The translations under genes were made by a program, and so were the position numbers. Below the pieces are notes generated by a model. The model worked only from the letters and a program-made list of their open reading frames with translations. It was not told the origin of the DNA and made no database searches. DNA of 64,000 nt. Source: Plantactinospora endophytica (GTDB lineage: Bacteria > Actinomycetota > Actinomycetes > Mycobacteriales > Micromonosporaceae). Within the stretch, counting starts at the first letter, position 1; each line of letters begins with the position of its first letter. Location: assembly GCF_016862915.1 (NCBI RefSeq), contig NZ_BONW01000025.1:1-64000 (forward strand), in the 5' to 3' direction. Below are positions 33,968-44,200 of the stretch, piece after piece.

Positions 33968-34076
33968 AAAAAGTGCCTTTCATTCAAGATGGGAGTAAAG
34001 GGACAGGCAGAGGATACCGCCGCGCCGGCCGCGCCCCCGCAACGACGCGTCGAGTCGAGTAACGGTGCGACGACGA

Positions 34077-35987
34077 TCAGTCCGGACAGCGCGGCCCGGT
34101 GCCGGTCAGGCTTCCCGTGATCGAGTACCGACCGGGACCCGACACCCGGAGCAGCGTCCAGTCGCCGTACGGGGCCAGGCAGGCGCCCGCCCCCGTCACC
34201 CGCAGCCAACGCGACCAGCGCAGCCGGACCAGCGTCTCCCCGGCGGCCGGTACGTCGACAGTCAACTCCGCCGACGTGGCCCGCACCAGCTCCACGCCCG
34301 GAATCCCAGGCCCCGGCCCCTCGACACCATCCCGTCCCTCCGCCCCGTCCGGCAGATCGCCACCGTCCGGCAGATCGCCACCGCTCGGCGGGTCGCCAGC
34401 GCTCGGCCCTTGCCCCGGCCCGAATGCCTCCACGATGGACGGTGGGCCGGTCACCGCGTACAGGGTCCAGTCCGGGTGTTGCCAGATCGGCGTCAGGTAC
34501 GGCAGCCCGCCCCGGATCAGCTCCGCCTCCCGGCGGCCGACCCAGGACGGCTCCGCCCCGGCCAGTGCCACGTACGCCACCCCGTTGTCCCGCAGCCAGT
34601 CGCCGTACGACTCCACGTCGACGCTGCCGTCCAGGAAGAGCCGATTGTGCGCCTGGTCGGCCTGGCGCAGCCAGCCCCGGGCCAGCGGCGCAGCCTCCGG
34701 GACGTACGCCGCCTCCCAGTAGTTCGCCGTCGGCACCACCTCGATCCGGCCGGGCGGCCGGTGGGTCAGCTCGGTCAGCAGCGGCTGGAAGTAGCCCCGG
34801 GACGCGGTCGGATCACCGGCCGCCCGCAGGTCTGCCACCGAGACCGAGGGCTCCACGACGGCGACCAGCGCCACGATCGCGGCCAGCGCGAATCCGGCCG
34901 GCCGGCGGGACCGACCCCGGGTGAGTCGGGTCGGAAGTGTCCCGTAGCCCACCAGCACCGGCAGTGCGAACATCGCGGCCAGCCGGGTGGCGTTCAACCC
35001 GACCGGTGTCCGGACCGCGAACGCCGCCAGCACCCCGAGGGTGGCCAGCACGGCACCGATCCGGAGCGCGCGCCTCGGCACCAGCAGCGCGACCAGCGTG
35101 CTCGCCACCGCCGCCGTGAGCGTGTCGGTGAGGCTGATGTTCATCCAGCCACCCGCGCCAAAGCCGAACCCCAGCCCTGCCACCGGCACCCCGGCCCCGA
35201 CCGCCAGCACCGCCCCGTCGGTCACACCCGGCCGCCACCGCCGCCGGCCCGTCCCTCCCCCACTCCGCCCACCGTCCCGCCCCGGCACCGCCGGGACGGC
35301 AGCCTCCGACTCCGGAACGGCAGAGAGAAGAGCATCCGGCCTCGGCGCCTTCGGCAAGGCGGCCTCCGGCTCCGGCACCGACGAGCGGCCGGCATCGCGC
35401 TCGGGCACCGTCGGGAAACGCGCCGCCAGGGCGAGGGCGACTCCGGCGAGGCCGACGAAGAGTCCGGCGACCGGGCTGGCCGCACCGGCCAGCGCGGCGG
35501 CGACCCCGGCCGCGCCCCACCGCAACGCCGGCCGTAACCCGCTGGTCAGCAGCAGCAGCGCGACCAGTCCGAACGCGACGCCGACCGCGTAGGTGATCCG
35601 GCCGGAGACGAGGTTGCCGGCCACGCAGGCGGCGCCGACCAGCCCGCCGAGCAGCGGCCGGCGCGCACCGGTCCGCACCATCAGCAACGCCAGCGCCACC
35701 GCCGACCCCACCAGCGCGAACGCGCCGGCCAGCCGGGGGCCGAGCGGGTCGCCGCCGAGCCAGTGCATCAGCAACGGGGTGAGGGGGCTGTAGCCGTGCG
35801 GTGAGATCCCGGCGTACCAGCCGAGGTCCAGGGCGGCCCAGCCGTGCCGGCCGAAGAAGTTCGCCCGGGCGACCTGGGCGGACAGGTCGGTGCCGAGCGG
35901 CGGGGCGAGCAGGAACGCGACCGCCAGCACGCCGGCCAGGCCGATCGTGCCGGACAGGACCTGCCGTACCCGGCGCCGGTCAGGCAT
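34077..35987 (-). CDS. Polytopic membrane protein with a C-terminal soluble beta domain
   Basis: The 636-aa protein has about ten predicted membrane segments up to residue 400. An early outward-type loop contains GRHGWAALDLGWYAGISPHGYSPLTPLL (written here in two parts: GRHGWAALDLGWYAG and ISPHGYSPLTPLL). A soluble C-terminal region of about 230 residues follows. Two low-complexity insertions interrupt it: a VPE/SAVPESEAAVPA segment near 195-235 and a GGDLPDGGDLPDG run near 515-530. The layout resembles actinobacterial GT-C-like or polymerase-like membrane proteins but shows no catalytic motif. Its start overlaps the end of glnE by 8 bp, so the two are translationally coupled. Confidence 0.7.
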   Translation of the reverse strand: MPDRRRVRQVLSGTIGLAGVLAVAFLLAPPLGTDLSAQVARANFFGRHGWAALDLGWYAGISPHGYSPLTPLLMHWLGGDPLGPRLAGAFALVGSAVALALLMVRTGARRPLLGGLVGAACVAGNLVSGRITYAVGVAFGLVALLLLTSGLRPALRWGAAGVAAALAGAASPVAGLFVGLAGVALALAARFPTVPERDAGRSSVPEPEAALPKAPRPDALLSAVPESEAAVPAVPGRDGGRSGGGTGRRRWRPGVTDGAVLAVGAGVPVAGLGFGFGAGGWMNISLTDTLTAAVASTLVALLVPRRALRIGAVLATLGVLAAFAVRTPVGLNATRLAAMFALPVLVGYGTLPTRLTRGRSRRPAGFALAAIVALVAVVEPSVSVADLRAAGDPTASRGYFQPLLTELTHRPPGRIEVVPTANYWEAAYVPEAAPLARGWLRQADQAHNRLFLDGSVDVESYGDWLRDNGVAYVALAGAEPSWVGRREAELIRGGLPYLTPIWQHPDWTLYAVTGPPSIVEAFGPGQGPSAGDPPSGGDLPDGGDLPDGAEGRDGVEGPGPGIPGVELVRATSAELTVDVPAAGETLVRLRWSRWLRVTGAGACLAPYGDWTLLRVSGPGRYSITGSLTGTGPRCPD

Positions 35988-38900
35988 CCAGCACGCGCTC
36001 CGCCGCAGCCCGGGACCGGCGCGCCGTCCGCAGGTAGTGGTCCAGGAACTCGCCCGGGTCGTGGCCGCCGAGCAGGCGTACGACTCCGGCGAGTTCCACC
36101 CCGTGCCGGGGAAGCTGGTCGCCGGCCCGGCCGCGTACCAGCATCAGCGCGTTGCGGACCTGGGCGGCCAGGCTCCAGCCGGTGGCCATCGCGACCGCGT
36201 CGGCGCCGTCGACCACTCCGGCCTCCCGGGCGGCGGCCAGCGCGTCGAGGGTACGGGTGCAGCGCAGTTCGGGCAGCCGTCCGGCGTGCCGGAGCTGGGT
36301 GAGCTGCACCGCCCACTCCACGTCGGCCAGTCCACCCCGACCGAGTTTCGTGTGGGTGGCCGGGTCGGCGTTCCGGGGCAGCCGCTCGGTCTCCACCCGG
36401 GCCTTGATCCGCCGGATCTCCACCACCTGTTCCCGGCTCAGTCCCTGCTCGGGATAGCGCACCGGATCGGCCACCGCCTCGAACTCCCGGCCGAGGTCGG
36501 CGTCGCCACAGACGTACCTGGCCCGGAGCAGCGCCTGCGCCTCCCACACCTTCGACCAGCGGGCGTAGTACTGCGCGTACGCGCCCAGGCTGCGTACCAG
36601 TGGTCCCTGCCGGCCCTCCGGGCGCAGGTCGGCGTCGACCCCGAGCGGCGGGTCGGCGGCCGGCATGCCGAGCAGCCGGCGCATCTCCTCGGCGATCGCC
36701 CGGGCCGCCGCGCTGGCCGCGTCCTCGGCCGCACCGGGCGGCGGGTCGTAGACGAAGAGCACGTCGGCGTCGGAGAGGTAGTTCATCTCGTACCCGCCGA
36801 GCCGGCCCATCCCGATCACCGCGAACCGCAGTCCGGGCATCGCCGGCTGGGTCGCCCGGGCCACCCGCAGTGCCGCGCCGAGTGTGGCGTCGGTGACGGC
36901 GGAGAGCGCCGCGCCGACGGTGTGCACGTCGGAGTCGCCGATCACACCGGCCGGGGCCGCCTCCGGCGCGACGGTCGCGGCCATCCCGGTCGAGCCGGCC
37001 GGGGCCAGCGAGCCGGCCCGGTACAGCACGTCCGCGCAGGCGACCCGGATCAGTTCCCGGCCGCGCAGCGCGCGGACCGACCGGATCGCCTCGGTCGGGT
37101 CGGCCGGCTGCGGCCCCCGGCCGACGAGGTAGCGGTCGGCGGCGGCGGCGAAGCCGTCCCGGAGCACCTCGGCGTCCCGGGGCGTCAGCTCGGCGTCGTC
37201 GGCGAGCAGCCGGAGCGCTTCCGGATCCCGGGCCAGCAGGTCCGCGACATAGCGGGAGACGGCCAGGGTACGGGCGAGTCGGCGGGCCACCGGACCCTCG
37301 TCGCGGAGCAGCCGCAGATACCACGGGGTGCCGCCGAGCTTGTCGGAGACCTGGCGGTAGTTGAGCAGGCCCCGGTCCGGCTCGGGCGCGTCGGCGAACT
37401 CCTGGAGCAGCACCGGCAGCAGGGTGCGCTGGATCGCCGACGTCCGGGTCACCCCGCCGGTCAGCGCCTCCAGGTGCCGCAGTGCCCGGGTCGGGTCGGC
37501 GAAACCGAGGATCTCCAGCCGGTTCCGGGCCGCCTCCGGGGTGAGCCGAAGCCCGTCGGCGGGTACCCGGGCGACCGCCTCCAGCAGCGGACGGTAGAGC
37601 AGTTTGGCGTGCAGCCGGCGTACCTCGGTGGCGTGCCCGACCCAGTCGGCCCGGAACGCCTCGACGGCGTCCCGGCCGGGCAGCGCGGTGTAGCCGAGCG
37701 AGTGGGCCAGCCAACGCAGCGCCGGCCGCTCCGCCGGCACGGTGTGGGTACGCCGCAGCGCCTGCAACTGGAGCCGGTGCTCGACCCCGCGCAGGAACCG
37801 GTACCCGCGCAGCAGCGCCTCCCCGTCGGCCCGCCCGACGTAGCCGCCGGCGACCAGGGCCCGCAGCGCCGGAATGGTGCCCGGGGCACGCAGCGACTCG
37901 TCGACCCGGCCGTGCACGAGTTGGAGGAGCTGCACCGCGAACTCGATGTCCCGCAGCCCGCCCGGCCCGCGCTTGATCTCCCGTTCCAGCTCGCGCGGTG
38001 GGATGTTGTCGATGATCTTCCGGCGCATCGCCCGGACGTCCTCGACCGCCTCCGGCCGTTCGGCGGCCCGCCACACCAGCGGGGCGAGCGCGTCGATCCA
38101 CTCCTGGGCCAGCCCGATGTCCCCGGTCGCCGGACGAGCCTTGAGCAGCGCCTGGAACTCCCAGGTGCGGGCCCAGCGTCGGTAGTAGGCGAGGTGGCTG
38201 GCGAGGGTACGCACCAGCGGCCCCCGGTTGCCCTCCGGCCGCAGTGCGGCGTCGACCGGCCAGGCCACCAGTCCGCAGATCTGGATCAGTCGGGTCGCCA
38301 CCTGGGTGGCCGCCGGCAGGTCCTCGTCGGTCGCGGCGACGAAGATGACGTCGACGTCGGAGACGTAGTTCAGTTCGCCGCCACCGCACTTGCCCATCGC
38401 CACCACCGCCAGCCGGGGCTCCGGAGTACCGTCCGGCAGCTCGCCGACCGCGATCGCGTACGCGTCGGCGAGGGTGGCGTCGGCCAGCGCGGAGAGCGCC
38501 GCCATTGTCTGCTCCAGGCCGCGCCCGCCGGTCAGGTCGGCCGCCGCGATCCGCAGCAGCGCCAGCCGGTACGCCTGCCGCAGCGCCGCCACCACCGGCA
38601 GCCCGTCGGAACCGTCGCCCGGTCCGGCGGAGTCCGGGTGCAGCAGCCCCTCGGCGTTCGGCGGCAGCCCGTCGACTCCGGTACGCAGCGCCCGCCACTG
38701 CTCCGGGTTGGCCACCAGGTGGTCGCCGAGCGCCGACGAGGCACCCAGCACGGCGACCACCCGCCGACGCAGCCCCGGATCGGCGTGCAGGGCGGCGAGC
38801 AGCGTCTCCCCGGCGTCACCCGCCGACCCGCCGCCCCCCGCCACCTTCACCGACCCGGCCCGGATGGCATCCGCACTCGCCGCCGGGCCCGTCGGGGCGG

Positions 38901-39168
38901 TCGGGGCGGTCGAGCGGCGTTCGGCCTCCACGATGCGGTGCAGTTGGCGCAGGGCAAGGTCCGGGTCGGCGGCCCGGGACAGCGCGGTGAGCAGTTCGCC
39001 GGCCGGGTCGTCGACCGGCTCCTGGGTGTCGACGTCCCACAGCCCGAGCCCGGCCGGGCCGAGCAGGTCTGCGGCCTGGCCGACACCGTTGCCGCCGGCC
39101 CGTTCCCCGGCGCCCAGGCCGAAGCCGTACCGGGCGAGCCGGCCGGTCGCGCTGGTCGGTCTGCTCAT
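35980..39168 (-). CDS. glnE: Glutamine synthetase adenylyltransferase/adenylyl-removing enzyme
   Basis: GlnE adds AMP to the GlnA tyrosine when nitrogen is plentiful and removes it when nitrogen is short. The 1,062-aa protein has two related nucleotidyltransferase domains. The N-terminal (removing) domain carries GKCGGGELNYVSDVDVIF near residue 265. The C-terminal (adding) domain carries GMGRLGGYEMNYLSDADVLF near 790. Helical regulatory regions follow each. The ATG at 39168 fits the normal N-terminus. The target GlnA, with its [10 protein letters not shown] site, is 7 kb away. Downstream it is coupled to a membrane-protein gene. Upstream lies a repeat-filled gap. Confidence 0.96.
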   Translation of the reverse strand: MSRPTSATGRLARYGFGLGAGERAGGNGVGQAADLLGPAGLGLWDVDTQEPVDDPAGELLTALSRAADPDLALRQLHRIVEAERRSTAPTAPTGPAASADAIRAGSVKVAGGGGSAGDAGETLLAALHADPGLRRRVVAVLGASSALGDHLVANPEQWRALRTGVDGLPPNAEGLLHPDSAGPGDGSDGLPVVAALRQAYRLALLRIAAADLTGGRGLEQTMAALSALADATLADAYAIAVGELPDGTPEPRLAVVAMGKCGGGELNYVSDVDVIFVAATDEDLPAATQVATRLIQICGLVAWPVDAALRPEGNRGPLVRTLASHLAYYRRWARTWEFQALLKARPATGDIGLAQEWIDALAPLVWRAAERPEAVEDVRAMRRKIIDNIPPRELEREIKRGPGGLRDIEFAVQLLQLVHGRVDESLRAPGTIPALRALVAGGYVGRADGEALLRGYRFLRGVEHRLQLQALRRTHTVPAERPALRWLAHSLGYTALPGRDAVEAFRADWVGHATEVRRLHAKLLYRPLLEAVARVPADGLRLTPEAARNRLEILGFADPTRALRHLEALTGGVTRTSAIQRTLLPVLLQEFADAPEPDRGLLNYRQVSDKLGGTPWYLRLLRDEGPVARRLARTLAVSRYVADLLARDPEALRLLADDAELTPRDAEVLRDGFAAAADRYLVGRGPQPADPTEAIRSVRALRGRELIRVACADVLYRAGSLAPAGSTGMAATVAPEAAPAGVIGDSDVHTVGAALSAVTDATLGAALRVARATQPAMPGLRFAVIGMGRLGGYEMNYLSDADVLFVYDPPPGAAEDAASAAARAIAEEMRRLLGMPAADPPLGVDADLRPEGRQGPLVRSLGAYAQYYARWSKVWEAQALLRARYVCGDADLGREFEAVADPVRYPEQGLSREQVVEIRRIKARVETERLPRNADPATHTKLGRGGLADVEWAVQLTQLRHAGRLPELRCTRTLDALAAAREAGVVDGADAVAMATGWSLAAQVRNALMLVRGRAGDQLPRHGVELAGVVRLLGGHDPGEFLDHYLRTARRSRAAAERVLDA

Positions 39169-39188
39169 CGGCGGCAGCCTCCGCTGTC

Positions 39189-39300
39189 GATCACTGCCGG
39201 CCTCCGGTGCCGGTCATCGCCGGCCCTCCGGTGCCGGTCATCGCCGGCCCTCCGGTGCCGGTCATCGCCGGCCCGCGCTGTCGGTCATCGGCAACGGCCC
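39189..39300. repeat. Tandem repeat, 24-bp unit, upstream of glnE
   Basis: Three near-identical 24-bp units with core GTGCCGGTCATCGCCGGCCC lie head-to-tail from about 39189, and degenerate copies continue to about 39370. Each unit contains the short palindrome CCGGnnnnnnCCGG and a GGTCATC core. The array occupies nearly all of the 211-bp gap from which glnE must be transcribed. Confidence 0.8.
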
Positions 39301-39379
39301 CTCGCGTCCGTCATCGGCGGCGGCCCCTGGTGTCCGTCATCGCGGCCGGCCCCTGGTTCTTCGTCGTCACGGCCGGCTC

Positions 39380-40195
39380 CTAGTGTCCGAGCAGCGGCAG
39401 GGTGGGCCGGGGCGGCGCGCCGTCGAGCCGGCCCTGGGCCAGTGCCGCGAACCGGGCCGCGAACGGCTGCCACACCTCCTCCACGTCGGCCAGCACGTTG
39501 GCGCAGGCGGCCACCACCAACTCGGGGTCGTAGTCCAGCTCGGCCAGTACCGCCGAGTCGGCCGCCCAGTCCGCGATCATCGCCTCGTCGCACTCGATGT
39601 GGAACTGGAGCCCCCAGGCCCGGTCGCCGAGCCGGAACGCCTGGTGCGGATAGCGGGTCGAGGCGGCCAGCAGGGTGGCGCCGTGCGGCAGCTCGGTGAT
39701 CTCGTCGACATGCCACTGGAGCACGTCCGGGATCATCGGCACGTACCGGAACAGCGGGTCGTGTTCGGCGGCGTCCCGCTTGCCGACGACGGTCGGGCCG
39801 ACCTCCGGGCCGGCCGCGCTCCGCTCGACGGTACCCGCGTGCGCCGTGGCCAGCAGTTGGGCGCCGAGGCAGATCGCCAGCGTCGGCAGCCGGTGCCGGA
39901 CCGCCTTGCGGAGCAGCCCTTCCAGCGCCGGAAACCAGGGCGCGCCGGGGCTGCCGTCGGGTCCCGGGTACGGATGCTGGTAGCCGCCGAGTACGACCAG
40001 CGCGGCGTACCCGGTCAGCTCCTCGGGCAGCGCGTCCCCGGCGTACGGCCGGAGCACCGTCAGGTCGAGACCGGCCTCGGTGAGCCAGTCCCCCAACCGG
40101 CGGGCGTCGTCCGTCGGGTCGTTCTCGATCACCAGCGCGGTCGCGGTGCCGTCCACGCTGCCGGTGTCGTTCTCGGTTCCGGTCTCGGTTGCCAC
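39380..40195 (-). CDS. Class I glutamine amidotransferase-like protein
   Basis: The 271-aa protein has the class I GATase fold: ALVVLGGYQHPYP (oxyanion strand), LPTLAICLGAQLLATA with the nucleophilic Cys near 110, and GLQFHIECDEAMIADW with the catalytic His and Glu near 195-197. The first 18 residues are an Asp/Thr/Gly-rich tail before ALVIENDPTDDARRL. Such stand-alone proteins are often gamma-glutamyl hydrolases of small glutamyl compounds, for example in polyamine catabolism, but this is not provable here. It lies between glnE and a divergent S66 peptidase. Confidence 0.85.
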   Translation of the reverse strand: MATETGTENDTGSVDGTATALVIENDPTDDARRLGDWLTEAGLDLTVLRPYAGDALPEELTGYAALVVLGGYQHPYPGPDGSPGAPWFPALEGLLRKAVRHRLPTLAICLGAQLLATAHAGTVERSAAGPEVGPTVVGKRDAAEHDPLFRYVPMIPDVLQWHVDEITELPHGATLLAASTRYPHQAFRLGDRAWGLQFHIECDEAMIADWAADSAVLAELDYDPELVVAACANVLADVEEVWQPFAARFAALAQGRLDGAPPRPTLPLLGH

Positions 40196-40265
40196 GGTGT
40201 CGAGGCTATCCGGTGCGCCGGACGCCCACCGATAGGCTCAGGGCCGAGCGGGGGAAGGAGACCGA

Positions 40266-41195
40266 GTGTCCGACGATCAGGCGGTACGCCCACCGGCGCT
40301 GCGACCCGGCGACACGGTGCTGCTGGTGTCGCCGTCCGGGCCGACCCGGCCGGACCGGGTGGCCCGGGGACTGGAACTGCTCACCGATTGGGGCCTTCGT
40401 CCGGTCCTCGCCCCGAACGCGTACGCCCGACGCGGCTACCTCGCCGGGGACGACGCGTTGCGGGCCGCCGACCTCAACACCGCCTTCGCCGACCCGTCGG
40501 TACGCGGCGTGCTCTGCACCCGGGGCGGGTACGGCACGCAGCGGGTGGTCGACGCGATCGACATGTCGGCGGTGCGCCGGGACCCGAAGGTGGTGGCCGG
40601 GTTCTCCGACATCACCGCGCTGCAACTCGCGCTCTGGCGGGGCGCCCGGCTGGCCACCGTGCACGGCCCGGGAGCCGCCTGGCTGGACGAGCGCACCCCG
40701 CCGGCCTCGGCCGAGTCGCTGCGCGCCGCGCTGATGTGCGCCGAACCGGTGGTGGTGCACCGGGTACCGACCGAGGAGACCGCCGCCGTGCTGGTCCCCG
40801 GCACGGCCACCGGTCGGCTGATCGGCGGCAACCTCTGCCTGCTCACACACTCCCTCGGCACCCCGGACATGCCGGACCTGACCGGCGCGATCCTGCTGGT
40901 CGAGGACGTCGCGGAGGTGCCGTACAAGGTCGACCGGATGCTCACCCACCTGCGCCGGGCCGGCGCACTGGCCGGGCTGGCCGGGGTCGCGGTGGGGCAG
41001 TTCACCAACTGCGCCGACGACTGGTCGATCGGGGTGGCCGAGGTGCTCGCCGAACGCCTCGGCGATCTGGGGGTACCGGTGCTCGGCGGGCTGCCGATCG
41101 GGCACGGGGTCGGGCAGTTGACCGTGCCGGTCGGCGTACCGGCGACGCTGGACGCCGACGCCGGCACTCTGACCGTCTCCCCCGCCGTACGCTGA
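40266..41195 (+). CDS. S66-family LD-carboxypeptidase
   Basis: S66 enzymes cut the terminal D-Ala from muropeptides (L,D-carboxypeptidase, as in murein recycling) or detoxify microcin-like adducts. The 309-aa protein has VLLVSPSGP at the start, LCTRGGYGTQRVVD, the nucleophile in VVAGFSDITAL (Ser near 117), the Glu in ILLVEDVAEVPYK (near 219) and the His in GLPIGHGVG (near 281), completing the Ser-Glu-His triad. There is no signal peptide, so it acts in the cytoplasm. GGGAAGGAG precedes the GTG, and a TAGGCT hexamer at 40233 suggests a 20-nt leader. Confidence 0.9.
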   Translation: MSDDQAVRPPALRPGDTVLLVSPSGPTRPDRVARGLELLTDWGLRPVLAPNAYARRGYLAGDDALRAADLNTAFADPSVRGVLCTRGGYGTQRVVDAIDMSAVRRDPKVVAGFSDITALQLALWRGARLATVHGPGAAWLDERTPPASAESLRAALMCAEPVVVHRVPTEETAAVLVPGTATGRLIGGNLCLLTHSLGTPDMPDLTGAILLVEDVAEVPYKVDRMLTHLRRAGALAGLAGVAVGQFTNCADDWSIGVAEVLAERLGDLGVPVLGGLPIGHGVGQLTVPVGVPATLDADAGTLTVSPAVR

Positions 41196-41237
41196 CCCGG
41201 CCACGCCTCCCCACCCGCCCTCACCGGAGGCACCTGA

Positions 41238-44200
41238 TCACGTAGCGTCTGGCTCGCCCGGACGGGCCAAACGCTCCCCGCTCACGTCGACAGCCCGCTG
41301 GTAGCGTGCCGCCAGTTCCGGATAGCTGCGGAGGAGGTTGGCCGGTTCGGGCAGCGGAGCCGCACCGGCGACCTGGACGCCGGCCTCGGCGAGCCGAACG
41401 AGAGTCTCGGCCGCGAACCGTGGCTCACTGGGCGCGACCGCGTCCAGGGACGTCGCCATGTACCACCCCAACCGCTCGTCAACGGTCCGCTGCCGGCCGA
41501 AGTGGGTCAGGCAGCAGCGGACCAGCCTCTCCGCCAGCCCGTGGCTGCTCCGGAAGCAGATCGAGTGGACCGCCCCGACCACCTCGGCTGCCAGTTCCGC
41601 CGGCAGGTCCCCGTCGGCGGCGAGCCGCTCCAGGACGAGCCCGGCGAGCCAGCGGCGGGGTTGGAGACTGGTTACCCCATCTCGCAACATCCCGGCAAAG
41701 CGCAGGTAGCCGCGCCGGCTCTCGTCCGGGCCGGGCGTCGGCCACATCGCCAGGAACGCCAGCAGCCCGTGCAGCGTTGAAGTCGGCGCTGTCGACAGCG
41801 GCGCGTAGAACTCGCTGGTCCCGTCCGGAAGCACCGCTGTGGTGGGTTCCAACGCGTGTACCAGCACGTCGTCGTCGATGGCGCACCGGAGGTTAGCCCC
41901 GCGAGCCAGCCTCGGCAACTGCTGGTCCGGCGCCCGGAACCAGGGGGAACGTCCCGTGAATTCCTCCGGCCGGAGATCGTAGGTCCACAGCAGGTCGATC
42001 GGCGGCACGGGAGCCTCGGCCGGATCCGCGACGACCCGCAGCACAATGTCCCGACTGCCGTCCTCGGCCCGGATCCGTTCCAGCGCCAGCACCTCCACCA
42101 GGCCGGCCCAGTCGTCGGAACCGAGCTGGGACTGCCACAGCAGCGTCTCCCGGTGCCAGACCGGCACCACGTTCCGGTCGGGGTAGAGGCGGCTGCCGTG
42201 CAGGGTACCGGCGGCGCAGACCGCGAGCAGCAGCAGGTTGACGCTGTACGCGGCGTGCCGGGCCGGCACCGGCAGCCCGCGCGGCTGGTACAGATCGAAC
42301 CGGCGGGCCGGTCGGGTGTGGTGGGCCGCCCGGTAGAGCCGGACCAGCAGGTCCACCAGCACCTCCCGCCGCTCGCGGTGCACGGTCGACATCAACCCGC
42401 GCAGGAACCCGAGGATCGGCGCCCGCCCGCTCAACGCGGCGTACGACAGCACGGCCTGCAACAGGTCGTCGTCGACCGGTCCCCCGCCGAGCGGCATGGT
42501 GGCGGCGGCCTCCCGTGCGGCCACGTCCAGGAGTACCTGCCAGGTGAACCGGGCGACCAGGAACTCGCCGAAGGTCGCGTGCAGGAACTCGTACGTCTCC
42601 AACCGCTCGTCGTCGCGCAGCGCCCGCGACCGGTGTACGAAGAAGAAGCGGCCCAGTACGAGTTCGGCCCGGCGCAGCGGCGCCCGCAGCTCGGTACCCG
42701 TTCCGGTCGCCGGGGCCGGGCCGAAGAGCGCGGTCAGGTCTGCCTCCAGCTCGGCCTCGTTGACCCACTGGGCGGTGCGGTTGAACATCGCGAAGGCGAC
42801 CACGGAGAGCCGGCGCAGCTCGTCCTCGACCGCGAGGTCCAGCTCCCGCTCGGGCAGCCCCGGCCGGTGCTTGACCACCTCGCGGCGGGCGAACTGGCGC
42901 AGCAGCCGCTCGTACAGCTCTTCCGAGCGCAGCTCGCCGGCCGAACGCAGCCCGTTGTCGTCGGCGTCGTAGAGCGCCAGCATCAACAGCAGCAGCGGCT
43001 GCTCGGCGAGTTCCCGGTGGGCCAGCACGGTCGGCAACTCCAGGGGAACCACGCCCCGGGCGGCGAACTCGGCGGCGTTCACCGCGTTCCAGGTGGCCAG
43101 CCAGCGGGCGACCCGCGGCTCGTCGAACGGTTCCAGCCGGAGCGCGACCGTGCCCTCCGGCGGTCGGGACCGGTCGGCGACACTGGTCCGGCTGGTCACC
43201 ACGACCACCACCGGGCGGCCCTGTTCGGCCTCGCGCCGTTGGAACGCGGCGACCTTGGCCAGGTAGTCGGTCTGGCTGACGCCGGTCGCCTGGAGCAACT
43301 CGTCGAAGCCGTCGAGCAGCACCACCGGCAGGGCGTCGCCGGCCGACCGGGCCAGCGACGGCCACTCCAGTCGCTCGCCGGTCGCCGCCCGGATCGCGTA
43401 CTCGATCTGGTCCTGTAGGTCGGCGGCGGCCGGCACGGCCCGGAGTTCCACCCGGACCGGCAGGAAGTCGGCCGCCGGCAGCCGGGCCGCCAGAACCCGG
43501 GTGAGGACAGACTTCCCGGAGCCGGGCTGCCCGAGCACCAACAGGGGCGCCTCGACCGCGCCGGGGGTGGTCAGGTGACCGACGAGGAAACCGGAGAGGT
43601 CGTCCCGAACGGGCTGGTCCAGCCACCACGACTCGTCGCTGGGCCGGGCCGCCGGGCCAAGTGCGGCCACCCGGCAACGAGGCGTGACGTACGCCCCGCC
43701 GAGGGTCGGCACCCGGATTCCGGCCGGTACGTCCCCGGACTCGACGATCGGCCGGCCCAGCTCCGCCGTGCACGCACGGGCCAGCGCTTTCCGCCGCTCG
43801 TCCGGCGGGCGGCCGGTGGAGATGCCCTGGAGCAGCCGCTCGACGTCGGCGAGCGCGGCCGCGAGCCGGCCGACTTCGTACCTGGTCGCGGCGTGCTCGC
43901 GTAGCCCGGCCCAGAAGGCCACCTCGGCGAACTCCCCGGCCAGCCGGCCGAGCAGTTCCTGGTGCCGGCCGACGGAGTCGACGGGCACCGCCGCAAGCAC
44001 GGCGTCGAACCGCCGATGCTGGCCGACGTCCAACCAGTCCCAGGCGGCCAGTCCGACCACGAACCGGCGCAACCGCTCGACGACGCCGCGGTAGTAGCCG
44101 CCCAGCACCGCCTGGAAGCTCTGGTACGACTGCTCCGGGCCGGGCGCGGGAACGTCCTCGCCGAAGAACGCTGACAGCAGCGAGCCGTGGTCGGCGCCGT

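Noticed and set aside
32377-35987. Lasso-peptide gene cluster around the asparagine-synthetase-like gene
   Set aside because: No leader peptidase (B2), RRE (B1) or ABC exporter is nearby, and the small upstream frame lacks a lasso core pattern (Gly1 with Asp/Glu at 7-9).
39189-39300. Possible CRISPR array
   Set aside because: Units are contiguous without unique spacers and no cas gene is present; it is a simple tandem repeat. The same applies to the other arrays.
35890-39699. Plus-strand frame of 1,269 codons opposite glnE
   Set aside because: It is an antisense shadow of glnE that runs on through the 24-bp repeat array, giving an artificial 8-residue repeat; no signal, domain or start.
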